Shown: positions 39,286 to 52,502, numbered from the stretch's first letter. The stretch: 64,000 nucleotides of DNA from Lanius collurio (GCA_020086605.1 JACBWW010000050.1:3159516-3223515), one strand, 5' to 3'. Program-made: numbers and translations. Notes: a model not told the origin generated them from the sequence alone.

Positions 39286-39489
39286 CTCAGTCCAAGGAAT
39301 GAACCCATGTCTTTGGTGGGCCAAGTACGTAACTGTGTGGAGATGAATGATGCATTTTTTTAAAAAAAGAAGTTTTAGAACTCCATTTCTTCATCTTGTC
39401 CTCACCAATGACACAATTCCAAGCTTTTATGGGACTCTCTGAAGAAGGGCCTTGCTGGAATTGGTACTGTTGTTTTCCTGGCTCAGAGG

Positions 39490-39728
39490 GGACAGCCTCA
39501 GGCTGAGCCAGGAGAGGCTCAGAATGGACATCAGAAGGAATTTCTTCTTGGGAAGGGTGGTCAGGCATTGGAAGGGGCTGCTCAGGTTGGTGGGGGAGTG
39601 CCCATCCCTGGAACTGTTCAAGGATGTGGCACTCAGTGCTCTGGGCTGGGTGACAAGGTGGGAATGGTTCATAGGTTGGACTCAATGATCTTGGAGGTCC
39701 TTTCCAACTAATTGATTCTGTAATTCCA
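39490..39728 (+). repeat. CR1 LINE 3'-end fragment
   Basis: The sense-orientation CR1 end shows 'gagaggctcagaatggaca', 'aagggtggtcaggcattgga', 'agtgcccatccctggaactg', 'gctctgggctgggtgacaag', 'ttggactcaatgatcttgga' and 'ggtcctttccaactaattga', then a decayed 3' terminus 'ttctgtaattcca'. A minus-strand open frame of 200 codons crosses it, but it is antisense to the repeat and has no domain. Confidence 0.93.
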
Positions 39729-39729
39729 T

Positions 39730-42700
39730 GAAACTGGAAGCTTAGCAAAGGCTTTCTCAGGAAAGCTATCAGTGCATTTCTCAGGATAACCAGACAGGCT
39801 GATTTCCAGAGTTTGGAAATTTTCCTCCTTAGAGCATGAAGAAAACTTCTGCTTCTGATGAGGCTGCATTTTCTACAGCTCAACCCCAAAAATACCTTGC
39901 AACAAAAACCAGTAAGAAAAATCTTACACTGACATTAGTGACAAGTTTGTCCCCATAAAAATAATTTGAAGAATCAGAAGAATGGTGTGAAAACTCTACC
40001 CTGGGGCATCAGCATGCTTCAGAATGACCCTCTGTAAATTTTGTGGGAAGCAGGCAAGCATTCAGCAAGTCCTTTTGTTACAGGCAGTGTTCTAAAATCT
40101 GGTGGCTGCTGCAGCCTTTGGCAGAGGAGGCTCTGTGTGCTCTGACTGAGCTGTCATTCTGTTGCCATTCTAAAAGAAATACTATATGTACAGTGAAAAA
40201 GGAACTTTTTGGTACCAGCTCAACCACACTTCCCAGGCTTCCAATTACAGTCAGTTATTCACATTTATGGCATTTTTGGTGGGTAGGAGGATGGGAATAA
40301 CATCCAAGCTGTATGGTCAGGGCAGCAGAATTCTAGTAAGAGTCTGGGTGCAGGAAATCCTGGTTCACCACTGCCTGCAGCTTTCTAAAGGCTGAGTAAA
40401 ACAGCAGGGTAGTTCTAATACTGTGACTGTGGAGGCTTAAATCAGTGGTTTATAGGATTGTTGTAGCCTTGCTTATGGGAAGGTTATATGAGCAATTAAT
40501 TGTATTTATGGTGGTGTATTTATGGAGAATGTGGATGGGGATGCATTACTAACTGGAAATAAATGTAAGGCTTTGAGGCCCTGTTTGTGGTGTAAGTCAT
40601 GATGGGCTGTTCAGAACAGGGAGCTGAGAAAAGATTCCTGTGCCTAGATCTGTCCTGGTTGCTGTGCTGATGTTCTCCAGGTGCCTCCTGCTGATTATTG
40701 TTGATTTTCACGTGCCTTTTACTGTCTTCTGCCTAGGTGTAGAAGCACAGCTCTCAGTTCTCCTGTCCTCCCCAAAAGAACAACTAAATACTTGAAGTTA
40801 TCAAGGAAAGAGCAGAATTAATTTGTTTTAATAGTGATTAAAACACAGCTAACCTCAAAAGTAAAAAAAAATGAAGGCACAAACCTGTGGGACAGGGGCA
40901 TAATTGGGGTTCTCTTTGTGAAGGAAATTGTGCTGTACGTTACTTTGTGAGAACGAACTTGAGTCTTAGAAAAATAAGTGAACAACAGAGAGGAAATTGA
41001 TGTGAGAGCAGCTTGCTCAGAGTTACCCAAATATCAAACAGCAGTGTGTACACAACAACGCACAAGAAAGTTTTGGCCAAAACTTAAAACAAGACTGATT
41101 TTTGTCATGGATTTTAACCTCCCAAGCCTACCTCTACTCATGCCCTCAGGACCACCCCCACAGACATAAAAAAAACCCACTCTAAATGTAGTGTTCCAGC
41201 CTTTGAGAAATACGTGTGTGGGCTTTGGTAAGTGGCTGGATATTCACAGGTACAGCAAGTGTTGCTTTTGCCATCCGTGCTGGGCAGGACAGATTTGTAG
41301 AGGCGAGGATTTAGTGAAAACACAAATTTTGAAGTCATTTGTTTTCTTTTTCTGACCTACTGGTCGTAAACAGTTTGGGGTTTTTTTAACAACATTAAAA
41401 AGGGCAACAATTAAAATGCCAAGTGCCTTTCTTGTGTGTGTCAGTGAAAAGCCCCTCCTGCTGCCCCTGGCCAGGGGTATTGGAAGGAGGTACAAACTGA
41501 GAGAGAGCTGGAGTAGGTGGGAAGGATTCATTTCCATAAGAAATGAGGCTAAAAATACATTTTAATGCATCGCTAATAGTGATGTATTGGTGAGAGCAGG
41601 TTTCATGAAAAGCTGTCTTAGGCAGTTAGAGGATAACGTCGTTCTCTAATTGGGCACTGAAAGCAGCCTTGGGATTTTTTGCCACCGACATGGGAGAGCT
41701 GAAAAGGTAAAGGAGAGGTCGAAGAGTGGTGGTGAAGCTTTTTCAGACAGATTTGAAACAATACCCATGAACACTCTGAATTCCAAGATGGTGTGTGAAG
41801 GTGTCAGTGCTAACATTTAGTCACTGCTGTTAAAGGGACTGAAACAGAGCTGTTTTCAGGGGGCAGGTAAAGTGTCCTGAAGCCTGCTCAGCTGATTCAA
41901 CAACAAACCACTTGGGAGAATAAAGAGAAGGGATAATAAATATATTGAAAGTGGAGTGTGTAATAGAATGCTTTTATCTGAAGCACTGTGTGAGGGTTCC
42001 TCTGGACTTTGCTGTTCTTGGCTTTTGATGCAGCCATTTACAGTGTACAGAAGAGAACTTTAAATTACACAGCACTGAAAGCAGAAGAGAAGGCACAGGC
42101 ACAGGTTGGGTAGTCTGGTGGTTCCCCGTGGTGCCAAGTCCTGTTCTGGTTGTTTTGCTAACAGGGAATACCTGCTGGGCCACAGCTCTGGGGGAGATGT
42201 GCTCCTGCCTCCCGTGTCATGCGTTTGTCCCTCTGCCCAAGCAGGCAGGTGGAGGAGCCTCGGGGCTGGGCTCTGCTGCAGGACCCTGGGTGTGATGTGG
42301 GTGATGCTGCCTGGAGAGGGGGCTGCTTTGTCTGAGATGATTCTTCAGTTTGGCTGGTAAAATAGAGGGAAAATATTGCAGTGCTGGCGCCACTTGGGAT
42401 GCTCTTAGGCTGCTGCTGAGGAGCCAGAGGGAAATTAGAGGCTGTTTGCTTGCTGAAATCAAGGAGATTCCTTCCAGCAGAGAGTTAATTTTCTTAAGAA
42501 GGGGCAGGAAAATGAAATCTGTCAACTTCAGTTTACCTCACTTAATTTTACGTTAGTAATTATTTAAAGTAACTTCAGTTTTTCTTAGAAACCACTTTGT
42601 AATTTACACCATGAGAGTGTCAGTAGGCATCCAAATGTCTCATCTTCATTTCTTGTTACAAACCATCCACCCTGCTGGGGTACTGCATGGCAGCAGTGCT

Positions 42701-45700
42701 TCTCTGCCTCTGTCATCTCCAACAGAGGAGGTGCTCGTGGGCAGAAACCAATTAGAGAAAATTACTTCTTCTGAATGCCACTGTCTAAAAGAAAATAACC
42801 TTTATTCCTGTTAACATTGGTCATATTTAATGCACGTACTACTGCCAAGAGATTCAAGCACAGTTAAGTGGAAGTGACACCTGTCTGCTTTAAGAAAGGT
42901 TTTAAGCATGAAATGTTCCAAATCCAGTGACAATGTATAATGTTCTGTATGCTAAATGGAAATGTAGTCATTTGTCTTAATTACAGTCAGTCGTTTTCTC
43001 CTTACAAGTCAAATGTTAATATAGTTTTCCTTTTAATTTTTATACTGTTCAGATTCCTTTAGTAGCTAACATATTAAATATATATGCATACACAATTTAA
43101 ATCAAATGTTACAACTGTTGCACAGATTTTAATAGTTGTTATCATGTTCCCCATTTATGTTAAGAACTTCTGCATTACTACCTTCAGTTGCCTGCTGATC
43201 TTCTCTAATACATGGATCTCTCCACAGTTCTGATTCCCCATTGTGACAAAACACTTGGAAAATTTTACATGATTGTGTGGAAAACCAGTGGGTTTTTCTC
43301 AGCAAAGCAATTGTGTTTTGTGTTCAAATCAAGAACTAAAAGTGAAAACCAAGAGCAGTAATTATTTAGAGCACTGCTCAGCCTGACAGTTGGAAGAATA
43401 ATGATGGTGAAATGAGGGTGTCTGAGGCAGAGTTGTGCTGCTCTCGTGGAGCTGGGTAAAGTGAGGCAGCAGCCTCATTGCCACTGGTGTTAGTAATGGA
43501 AATAATCTGCTCCAGGTGGTATTTACTGATGTGGGAGCTCTTTTATTGGTGAGACTGAGGATTTGCAATCAAAGGGAAGAGTTTTCAGTGAGGCTGTTTA
43601 AGAGGGTGAGAAATATCCCACACAGGGCAAGCAAGGAGGTTTGGGGTAATACTGCCTCAAATTGAAGGTTTTTCAGTAGTTGCACAGAAACAGGCAAATG
43701 ATGTCATCACAGTACATATTTATTAAAAAAATTACTTGTTTGGTTACTGTTTGATGTGAGGGAGATTTTGAATCGTTGTGGAGCTATATGCAAAAAGAAG
43801 TCTCTAAATAATGCTGAATGCAATCGAGTTGAGTAGTTTTGTGTTCTGAAAATTTTCAGGTATTTTTTTTCAGTTTTCTGAACAAGTCCCATATTTTGTT
43901 GGTTACTGAGCTGCTCAGTTCCAGTACCCAACATGGGCCGTGGTGTTGCTGTTCTAACTTAGGTGTTTAAGTTCAATCATTGGTTCTGTTTTATCTGAAA
44001 GATAAATTAAGTTACATCTGCATGAGTCCTAGCAGACTCAGCTGCTTGGGTGTATATGTTGTGGCTCCCAGAGTGTACAGCTGCTAATGAAAGTAATTAA
44101 TCTGCTTTCTGCAACTTCCTTACCCCCCAAGGCTCTTGCCTTATTCCTATTCCTTTATTTGGGGTTTAGGTGTTCTTGTATGTGTATTTGCTAAGAGGAA
44201 TTATTGGTAGGAATTCTGGAAGGAGAAGGTCTCAGGTGAGAGTTTCTCTTAAAACTAACCTTGGTTTTGTTTCTCTTCTAAAAATACCTTTCTCCTTCTT
44301 TTCACTGTCGTGAAAAATTAATTCAGTGTATTTGCCTGCCCATCTCTAGTGTGAAAGGGGGAGAAGTCTGTCCTGGTAGTGCTAATTCCATGTCCACAAT
44401 CCTTGGGACAGTGCTGTTTTCTGCTCCTGCTGTTAGGTATTTCAAAAGAAATGTTTGGGATTTTTTTTTTTTTATTTGCAGGACTCAAAAGCATTCTCCC
44501 TGCTGAAAAATATTGGAGGGGATAAAAGCTGAATTTGTTTATATACCCATTTCATTAGGTACAAACTGACTCTGTGAACATGTTACTTTACTTACATTTA
44601 CATGCCAGTTCTGGATATGATTGTATTGTTGGAAACAAGAGAGATCACTTGGACTCCACGAGGTCTGAGCATTTATTAAGGCCTTGATGAAATTTGTATT
44701 TGGGGAGTTAAAAATTAATGGTTACTGGATTTTGTTCAGCACACCTCTGTAGGATAATCAGGATTAAACACTGAGTGATGGAGAACCTTGATCCTATCAA
44801 CAGAGATGCTGTTCTCTGGGAGAAATTACCAACCACTAGTTTTGTCTCTTTAATTGCAACAATTCCTAAATAATTACTGAAAAATTGCAGAACTTTGTCT
44901 ATAGCTTTCAGCAAACCCTTTCATTTCACAGAATCCATTCTTAACTAGAAAGCAAAGCAGAAATATAAACAGAGGATCTGCTGTCTGCACATTCTTTGTG
45001 TCTGTTGGTCCCTGTTCATGTCAGAGATGTATTAGCAGGCTGACAGATTACCTTCAAACACATTCCCCTTCTCCTGATTCCCATCTCCTGGGCCTGAGCA
45101 CTGACAAAATTACTGCTCTTCTCCTTTGAAAAGAGGAACCTGCAAGCTCCTGCTTTTACAGCCTTGTGTTTTGGCCCCACAATGTTATTTTCATGCGTTT
45201 CAACTTGTTTTAAAATGCGATTTTTATTAATTCTTTTTTTTTTCATTTTGTATTTCACTTCTTTCTCTTCAATACAAAATGTTACCTGTGTGTTTGATGC
45301 ATATAATTTCTTTAAGACTTTCTGTGTTGGACTTGGAGATAGTGATTTATCTAAATTTAGAGTTGAAATGCAGCATATTGTACATACTATTGTCTTTTAA
45401 TTGTAGGGAGTGCCGAGCAATTTTTAGTCCATACAAAATTTAGTTCTTATTCTTCAAATGTGACCAATTATCCAGCACAATTCGTTGTGGGTGTGGGTTG
45501 GTGTGGATGTGGCACAGCAAGTGGTGACATGCCATATCCTTTTTGAGGAGCGTCTATTGTGCTTCTAAAATACCTGCTGACAATAGCTGCCAAAATTAGG
45601 CAGAAAAATGGAGGGTAAAGAAGATATTTGAGGCAACAACTTCAAACCTTGCCACAGATTTGTACATGAGCATCAGGTAACATCTGATTGTGCAGACACC

Positions 45701-47304
45701 ATCGTGCCTGTTCTCTTTGCCCGTTTTTAAGATTCCTTCTGCTCTTGGTTTTTATTTCCTGCCATGAGGGCAGTGTGGCAATATTGAAGAGGTGCCAGGC
45801 ACTCAGGGCTTTGGGGCAGCCCCCAAGGCAGTGCAGGTGGATGCAGCACTGCTGACACATCACACTTCACTGTGGGGAAAATGCAACTTCCCCTCGCTCT
45901 TGGTTACAAGTTTCAGCATAATTTACTGTCATTTCTGTCTCCTGTAAAATCAAGGTGTAGTTTTCCATCAGGAGATGAGTAGGAATGTCTCAAACCAGCA
46001 TGGCAGAGCCCTGGCTCCTCTCTAGTGCCTCCCCGACAGTTTTTTCTTGCCCTTCACCAACTGCAAGTCAGGTTCTGTTTTTCAGTAGGGAATTAAAAGT
46101 AGACTTGTTTAAATACTGTGTAAGACACTAAAAGCAGCACCAAAAAATGAGGAAAAAGTGTAATTGTACCTAGTAGTGAACTCCTAAGAGCTGCTCAGGA
46201 CTACATGTCGTGAGTCTTTAATTACAGAAGTTAAAAGATTGGTACTTGTGATTTTCCAGATGATTGAAGGCATTCAGAGCTTTTCAAGTCCGTGCCACTT
46301 CTGAGCTCCCCTCCCACCTCTATTTGTTCATTCTCCTTTGGTCGCCTCAGTGTGTGAGTCAGGGAGAGATGAAAAGAAATAATTATCAAAGCAGAGGAAC
46401 ATAGAATGAACGAATTAGGTATTTAAAAAAAAATATTATCAGGATTTGAGCTATACTTAGCATGCCTTTAGTTTTCCAGAACAATGACGGGTTGCATTAT
46501 ATTTTGAGTTAGCAAAGTTACACAATGCTAAGAATATTCCTAAAAAGCATTTATTGCTCCAGCTCAAAATGTGTAAAAGAGAGAAGCCTTTCAAATCAAA
46601 CAGCATGAATTTTTTATGGTTTGGGATCTTTGCTCCTTTCTGTTCTTCACCTTTTAAACTTGTGTTAATAGACTGTCTACCAAGATTTGGATTTATTACA
46701 AATAGTTTCTCATGGTAATAGATTGATTTTTTTTTTTTTCCCCCTCTTTTGTCCATCCTTTGACCCCCCCTTGTGATGATAGTCTGCTTTCTTTGAATGT
46801 TTGAGAAAGGGCTTAGAGAGAGATGCCTTCAAACACTCACTGGGGAGGATACAGCAGAATTGGATTAAATTTTCTCCTTGGTTTAAGAAGGATTTAAATA
46901 GATGTTTCTCATGTCTGAAGGTCCCAGCTTTGAGGCTGGTGTGAAATGGATGTGCTCTGCCTCTCTTGGTGTGCTCAGCTATCGGGCATTAAAGGTGTGG
47001 TTTGGCCAGAACAAAGCCCATCCTATCAGGACTCCAAATGCTTCCTAGGACCTTGCCCAGAAAAGGCAATTTTTGGAAAGCCTTTTGGCACTAGTTCCAA
47101 CTCACAGTGCTGCTTATGTGTGTTAGTCTGTGACAGTTCACTCGGGTTTTTTTCCCTGTATCCCTGATTTTTGGGAGTGTTTGATGTGAACACTGTGTTG
47201 GTTCTGGCTGGGCTGTGTCTCCTTACATTGTTAGTGGGTAACTTTCCTTTTCTTCCCAGCGGGCTGCTCTCCTGCCTTTCCCCAGTATCCAGGTTTCCCT
47301 GTCT
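39730..47304 (+). other. RABGAP1L: RABGAP1L intron: no gene found
   Basis: About 7.6 kb of intronic sequence in which I recognise neither a repeat nor a gene. The segment at about 42590-43350 is particularly AT-rich and repeat-free, with homeodomain-type TAATTA-like cores, and could be conserved noncoding DNA. That is only an impression from composition. Confidence 0.6.
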
Positions 47305-47695
47305 ATAGAATAGAATCCCAGATTCATTTAGACTGGAAAAGGCCTCCAAGGCCATCAAGTCCAGCCTGTGCCGATCCCCACCTTGTCACCCAGCCCAGCC
47401 CACTGAGTGCCACGTCCAGTGGTTCCTCCAGGGACTCCACCACCCCCTGGGCAGCCCCTGCCGAGGCCTGACAGCCTTTTCTGTGAGGAAATTCTTCCTG
47501 ATGTCCAACCTGAACTTCCTGTGGCCAGGCTGGGGCCATCTCCTCTTGTCCTGTCACTTGTTCCCTGGGAGCAGAGCCTGATCCCCACCTGGCCACAACC
47601 TCCTGTCAGGGAAGTGGGGAGAGCAAAGGTCCCCACTGAGCCTCTTTTTCTCCTGGTTAAACAACCTCAGCTCCCTCAGCTGTTCTTCATAGGAC
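47305..47695 (-). repeat. CR1 LINE 3'-end fragment, about 390 bp
   Basis: The plus strand begins 'atagaatagaatcccagatt', then 'aaggcctccaaggccatcaa', 'ccccaccttgtcacccagcc', 'ttcctgatgtccaacctga' and 'cccactgagcctctttttct'. This is the antisense of a long CR1 3' part. The G/C-rich frames of up to 155 codons across it are by-products of the repeat. Confidence 0.95.
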
Positions 47696-48600
47696 TTTTT
47701 TTGTGGATTTGTGGCTTTTTTCTTCTGAATTTCTCTCAACAGTTTAGTGTTGACGATGGCTTCAGTGCTGGACACTTTTTACCCAGGGCCTCCAGAAAGC
47801 CTCATCTAACTCAGAATATAGATTTATCTAAGGTAAAGAGGCTTGCTCACAAAATTGATGACAAGAAAAACTGAAAGTTTTTAATAGCGATCATTATGAT
47901 CCAATTAAAGAATTTAATAACCTCTCATTGCTTTTTGGCAAATACTACCATTTTAGTGCTAGATATTAAGTCTGAAAGTGATGATAAAAAAAGAAAAAGG
48001 TGTTTCTGTTGTTGATTTTCTCAAGGGATGTATTAAAAATGGTACAGCATAAATAATAAAATAATAATAAATGACACCATGTCCTTTGTATTTGCAGTGT
48101 TACAAATTGTATTTCTACCACATAATAGCAAATGTTTTAATGACCACTCATCTCTGCTGCTGGAGTGCTGGATCATTTCAGTCTCCTTTGGTTTTCTTTT
48201 GTCATTTGTGGGTGTTCAACGGACAGGTTTAACCTCAGGTTGCATCTGGAAGTTGCTGTTTCAAAATTGATTGGTGTGTAAATATCTTATGGTACTTTCT
48301 GCACAAATCTCTTAAGGTTTCTTTAGGACAGACCTGTATAAGTAGAGAATAAAATCTGTGTTAAGTTAATGTGATTACAGATTCAGTGGTAGGGTTTAAA
48401 AATAGCTTGTCTCAGTTGGCATTTGATAAAGGTAATTAAAGCATGAAGAATAATGATAAAACCCTTTTGTTCTGCTACTCTCCTGTAGTGCTTCAGGCTT
48501 AGTATTTTACAAGCAAAACGTTGCTTTCTGGCCTGGAAACCTCACTGTGATGGAAATTTCCTGTCTGGTACAGAAATGGAAAAAAAAATTGTTAATCTCA

Positions 48601-48725
48601 GGGAAGGGAAGGTTTGGGAAGGTTTGGGAAAGGAAGGGAAGGTTTGGGAAGGGAAGGGAAGGTCTGGGAAGGGAAGGGAAGGTTTGGGAAGGGAAGGTTT
48701 GGGAAGGTTTGGGAAGGGAAGGTCT
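48601..48725. repeat. GGGAAGG / GGTTTGGGAAGG minisatellite
   Basis: About 125 bp of purine-rich tandem repeats built from 'gggaagggaa' and 'ggtttgggaa' units in irregular order, with one T-to-C variant ('ggtctgggaa') occurring near the middle and again at the end. The array is G-rich on the plus strand and has many GGG tracts. It gives open frames without stops on both strands, but they are repetitive and non-coding. Confidence 0.95.
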
Positions 48726-48897
48726 TACCTGTGTGTACAAAAACCTGGTGACAGGAAGTGAGGCAAACACAGTTATCCATTGTGTGCTGGGACATGGTGG
48801 TAGCACAAAAGGCAGTGGTCATGGACTGAAATACAGAATGTTCTGTTTAATGCTCAGAAAAAAAACAACTTGTTACTGTGAGAATTGTGAAGTAAGG

Positions 48898-49036
48898 GAA
48901 CAGGCAGCTGAATTTCCATCCCTGGAGATACTCAAGCCCAGACTGGATGTGGTCCTGAGCAGCCCAGCTGTGAGCAGAGCTTGGACTGGCCAATCTTCAG
49001 TGGTCCCTTCCAACCTCAACACCTCTGTGATCCTGT
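48898..49036 (+). repeat. CR1 LINE 3'-end fragment
   Basis: 'aatttccatccctggagata' followed by 'ctcaagcccagactggatgt', 'ggtcctgagcagcccagctg' and 'ggtcccttccaacctcaaca', then a terminal 'tctgtgatcctg'. It is a sense-oriented, 5'-truncated CR1 end. Confidence 0.93.
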
Positions 49037-49680
49037 TTTAGTCAAAGAACTCTAAAATTGCAGATGAATTTGGCTGTTCGTTTCTGTACTTATAAGAGGT
49101 TTTTATAAGCTAGATTATATCTCCAGGTTTCCATGACTTACTGTTTCTCTGTGCTGAGAAAAAAACTCATCTGTGCTTATTTTGCTTATTCAGGCAGGTG
49201 AATTTATCTTTTCAGGGATGAGATGAAAGTTAAACAAAGGATTCGTTTTATCCAATTTGGCAGTCTGAACATATAATTGAAACAAATCATTGATAGAGTC
49301 ACTTATGAGAAGCTACAATTCTGCTGCCTGCTTAGAAAAGAGTCATTTTCCTATTTCACTGGCTCCACTGCTGGGACGAATTCCCAAGTGAAGCAAAAGT
49401 GGATATTTAAAGTGCCAAGAGTGTGCAAGTTAACAGTACGTGGGTTAGAGTACATTAGAGATTGTCAGTAAGATTACCTTGTAAAAAACACACGTGAATA
49501 TTTACTCTCTCTTCCTGCTGAGTTGCTCTGTAGGTACTAAAGTGACTTCTACTCACTGGGTACCTCACTACTCACAAACCTTGGCGTAGGCAGGCGTGGT
49601 GTACGCTCACACAAAGGAGGTGGGAAAACTTTGGTTGCCATCAGGGGAGAAAATATCCCCAGGTGTCCTCCTTCTGAACC

Positions 49681-49862
49681 AGTGCCTCTGGTGAGGCTCT
49701 GGCACAGGCTGCCCAGGGAGGCTGTGGCTGCTGCATCCCTGCAAGTGTTCGAGGTCACTCTGGATGGGGCTGGTCTAGGGGAAGATGTCCCTGCCCATGG
49801 CAGGGGATTGGATCGAGGTGATCTTCAGGGTCCCTTCCAACCCAAACCATTCTCTGATTGTG
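49681..49862 (+). repeat. CR1 LINE 3'-end fragment
   Basis: The series 'gctctggcacaggctgccca', 'tgcatccctgcaagtgttcg', 'gatgtccctgcccatggcag', 'ggtcccttccaacccaaacc' and 'attctctgattgtgtg' is the CR1 3' end in sense orientation. It begins less than 700 bp from the previous copy, but the two differ enough to be separate insertions. Confidence 0.93.
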
Positions 49863-51577
49863 TGAGCTGGAGAGCTGAGCTGGAACGTGTTCTCAGCCCA
49901 CACTGCAAGTGACTGCTGTTAGTCCAGTTAGCAGCATGATTCCCAAGTGGAATCTCTTCTCCAAGTCCTCTTGAGCAGCTCTCTCCTTGAAGAACTCCAG
50001 TCTTTACAGCAGAGGTCCTAAATAGATGCAGAGACAGGAGCAGCTTCTTTGTCTGCCTGCAGGGTCCATCCAGGAGGCACAGCCAGAGATGGGGAAGGGG
50101 TGTCAAAGAGGACACCTTGCCCTGGGAGCAGCACTGTTGGCTGTCACTAAATCAAGGCAGCTACAGCTTGGTCTAGAACAACCTGACAGAGCTCTTGGGG
50201 GGTTCTGAATCTGCTCAGGATAACTGCCTTCCCAGTGTTCCATCACTGCCCAGCACGAGTGTATGTGGTAGGGGATATCTCAGAGGAAAACAGCCTGGGG
50301 TAAATGAGATTTTGCTATTGTCACATCTCCTTCCTGAAGGTGAATGGCAGTTGTGTTGGTGTGACCATGCTCTCAAAGCTGTTGGTGTGAGTAGTGCATC
50401 TGCTGGAAATTGCCTGGGCCTTAGCTGGCATTTAAAACTGAGCACAGACAGGGCTGAAACTCCAACTCCCATTCTGTTCAATTTTATAGGTAGTGCAAAT
50501 AAGTATTTTCTTTAGAATTTGACAGATGCACAAAAGCAGGCAAAAGAAGACTGCAGGCAAAATGGAGCTTATAATGCATTATCATATAATGATGCAATTA
50601 GCATGATCTTTTAGGAAACATGAGGACCTATTGCTTGATTTGGTGGCAGAACACTCAGAGTAGGTTTGAGCACTGCTGATGATACTTATGAAGAGGCTAT
50701 AAAATTACTCATTTATTCAGAGATATTGCTATGATAAACAAAAGGTTATCACTTGATGTTATTTTTTTTCTACTCTAAAAGGCTTTGGGGAGTTGTGGTT
50801 TACGTCAAACCAGGTTTTGTGTCAAAGTGATAGAAAATTAAAATTGTCTGTACTAAGAAAATACCAGTGTCCCAATACAAACAAGCTGTGTACTGATTGC
50901 AGGAAAAAAAGTGCTTGGCGTGAAGGACTCTGAGATTTTATAGGGATAGAACACAGAGAATCATAGAAAGATGTTTCCCTCTGACAGACTGCAGTTGGTT
51001 TGCACTTTGGCCTTCTTTTTCTCCACTTAAACCAGGCAGTCCTGGCCTTTTCTTTTCGTAGGCTTCAGCTTTAAGCCGTCCTGGTGGATCTCTGCTGCTC
51101 CTTCTCCACTTTGTGGTTACAAGAGATGTAACTGAGGGACCTGACCCGGGGCATGCAGTGTCCCATGTGCAGCACCACAGGTGCTGAGTACAGAAGAATT
51201 ACCCATGCCCATGATCTGCAATGTGGGATGAGCACAGGAGCAAGCCGAGGAAAAAGAGATCTGTGTTTATAGCATCAAGAATGTTGGGGAACCCAGTGTA
51301 CTCAGATGCACACCATTTAAAAAGTTAAGCAATGTTTGCTTTGTCTGAATTAGTTGATTGCAATTCTACAGGGATAGATTCAGAAAGGTAAGAAGCATGT
51401 TGTTGAGTTTTATATAATTTCTGAATAATTATGTCAAAATCTTAACATAGATACCACTTTTATTTATGAACAGTGTGGCTGTAGCATTGCTGACTCAGTA
51501 GCAGTTCTGCCTCTGGCCAGAGGGAGAACAGAATCAAGCCCTGAAGTCGTTAATCAGGAAAAACAAGAGATCAGATC
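49863..51577 (+). other. RABGAP1L: RABGAP1L intron: no gene found
   Basis: About 1.7 kb of intron between two CR1 copies. No repeat, exon or RNA gene was recognised. Confidence 0.6.
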
Positions 51578-51705
51578 TCACAGAACCATGGAATGGTTTG
51601 GTTTGGAAAGGACCTTGAAGCTCATCTGATTCCAACCTCCTACCATGGGCAGGGACATCTTCCACCAGACCACTTTGTCCAACATGGCCTTGAACGCTTC
51701 CAACC
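51578..51705 (-). repeat. CR1 LINE 3'-end fragment
   Basis: The plus strand 'cagaaccatggaatggtttg', 'gtttggaaaggaccttgaag', 'attccaacctcctaccatgg' and 'gcagggacatcttccaccag' is antisense CR1, starting at the 3' terminus. Confidence 0.93.
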
Positions 51706-52209
51706 ACAATGTTTTCTTCCCAAATTAGCAATGTTATTTGGCAGTGCCAGACCATAATTCAGCATAGTCAGCAGTGTATTTCACCAGGGAAATCAGGTGC
51801 TGCTCAGCCACGAGCTCGAAGGGGTCTCGTTGTTCCACGGGATAGGCGCTGCATGAACCATGTGGGACCGCAGACGTGCCCACACCATGAGGGGTGCTTC
51901 TGAAATTCTGAGCTGTCTGCATTACTCTGGAAGGGAAAAGATGCTTTCCTGTCATCTTTTGTCTTGCAGCAGCCCTGCCAGGGTCTGCCCCGGTGTCTGT
52001 GCTGGCGTGGGGGTGGTGGACAGAGCGAAAGGGCAGGAGAGGGCAAACCCCTATCTGTTAACTCGCTCCAGTTTCTTGGTGCTGACTCATTCAGAACATT
52101 AGATTTGGCTCCCTAGCTGGATTATTTTCAGCTACTGCAGTTGATATTTGAGGTTTATTTTTACCTATTACTTATTTCTGTGAAACTGAAAGCAAGGCTG
52201 GTGTCATTG

Positions 52210-52502
52210 TGAGGAGCCGTGTCTGCGCTCTACGGCGAGAGAAGCGCCCGCACACGCCGTACCCAGCATTATTAATTGTACTTTCACAGGTGCTCTTTGC
52301 ATTCATCTTGTTTCCATGCAGTAATGACTACCAAAGCAGCAGTTAATTACAGTTTGTGCTCCTCACCTCATTATCTGTGTGGTCCTGCAGGCCTGGCCAG
52401 AGGTCCGGCCGTGCTCTGGCAGCGCTGGCGGCGCAGGGACGGTGTGGGATAGGGTGGCAGATGGCAGCAGCACTATTTATAGCTCCAGCCGGGCTGCCCG
52501 AG
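52210..52502 (+). promoter_or_regulatory. CpG-rich segment with a candidate alternative RABGAP1L first exon
   Basis: CpGs cluster here ('tctacggcgagagaagcgcc', 'cacacgccgtacccag', 'ggtccggccgtgctctggca', 'gcgctggcggcgcagggac'), unlike the flanking intron. At its right end an ATG at 52461 opens MAAALFIAPAGLPE and stops exactly at a perfect GAG|gtgagt donor (cut after 52502) in phase 0. The preceding RABGAP1L exon also ends in phase 0, so this peptide would join the next RABGAP1L exon in frame. Short C-terminal RABGAP1L isoforms from internal promoters are known in mammals. CTATTTATAG at 52473-52482 matches the MEF2 consensus and lies within the coding stretch. No expression evidence is available, so this remains a proposal. 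Confidence 0.35.

Noticed and set aside
39287..39889. Minus-strand open frame of 200 codons
   Set aside because: Its middle is antisense to the CR1 copy at 39490-39728 and the rest is low-complexity Ser/Pro-rich sequence. It has no domain, no splice support and no recognisable homologue.
47407..47874. Plus-strand open frame of 155 codons
   Set aside because: It lies almost wholly on an antisense CR1 copy; the proline-rich translation comes from the repeat.
48547..49041. Plus-strand open frame of 164 codons, and mirror frames on the minus strand
   Set aside because: They cross the GGGAAGG minisatellite, which has no stop codons in several frames. The translation is a simple repeat.
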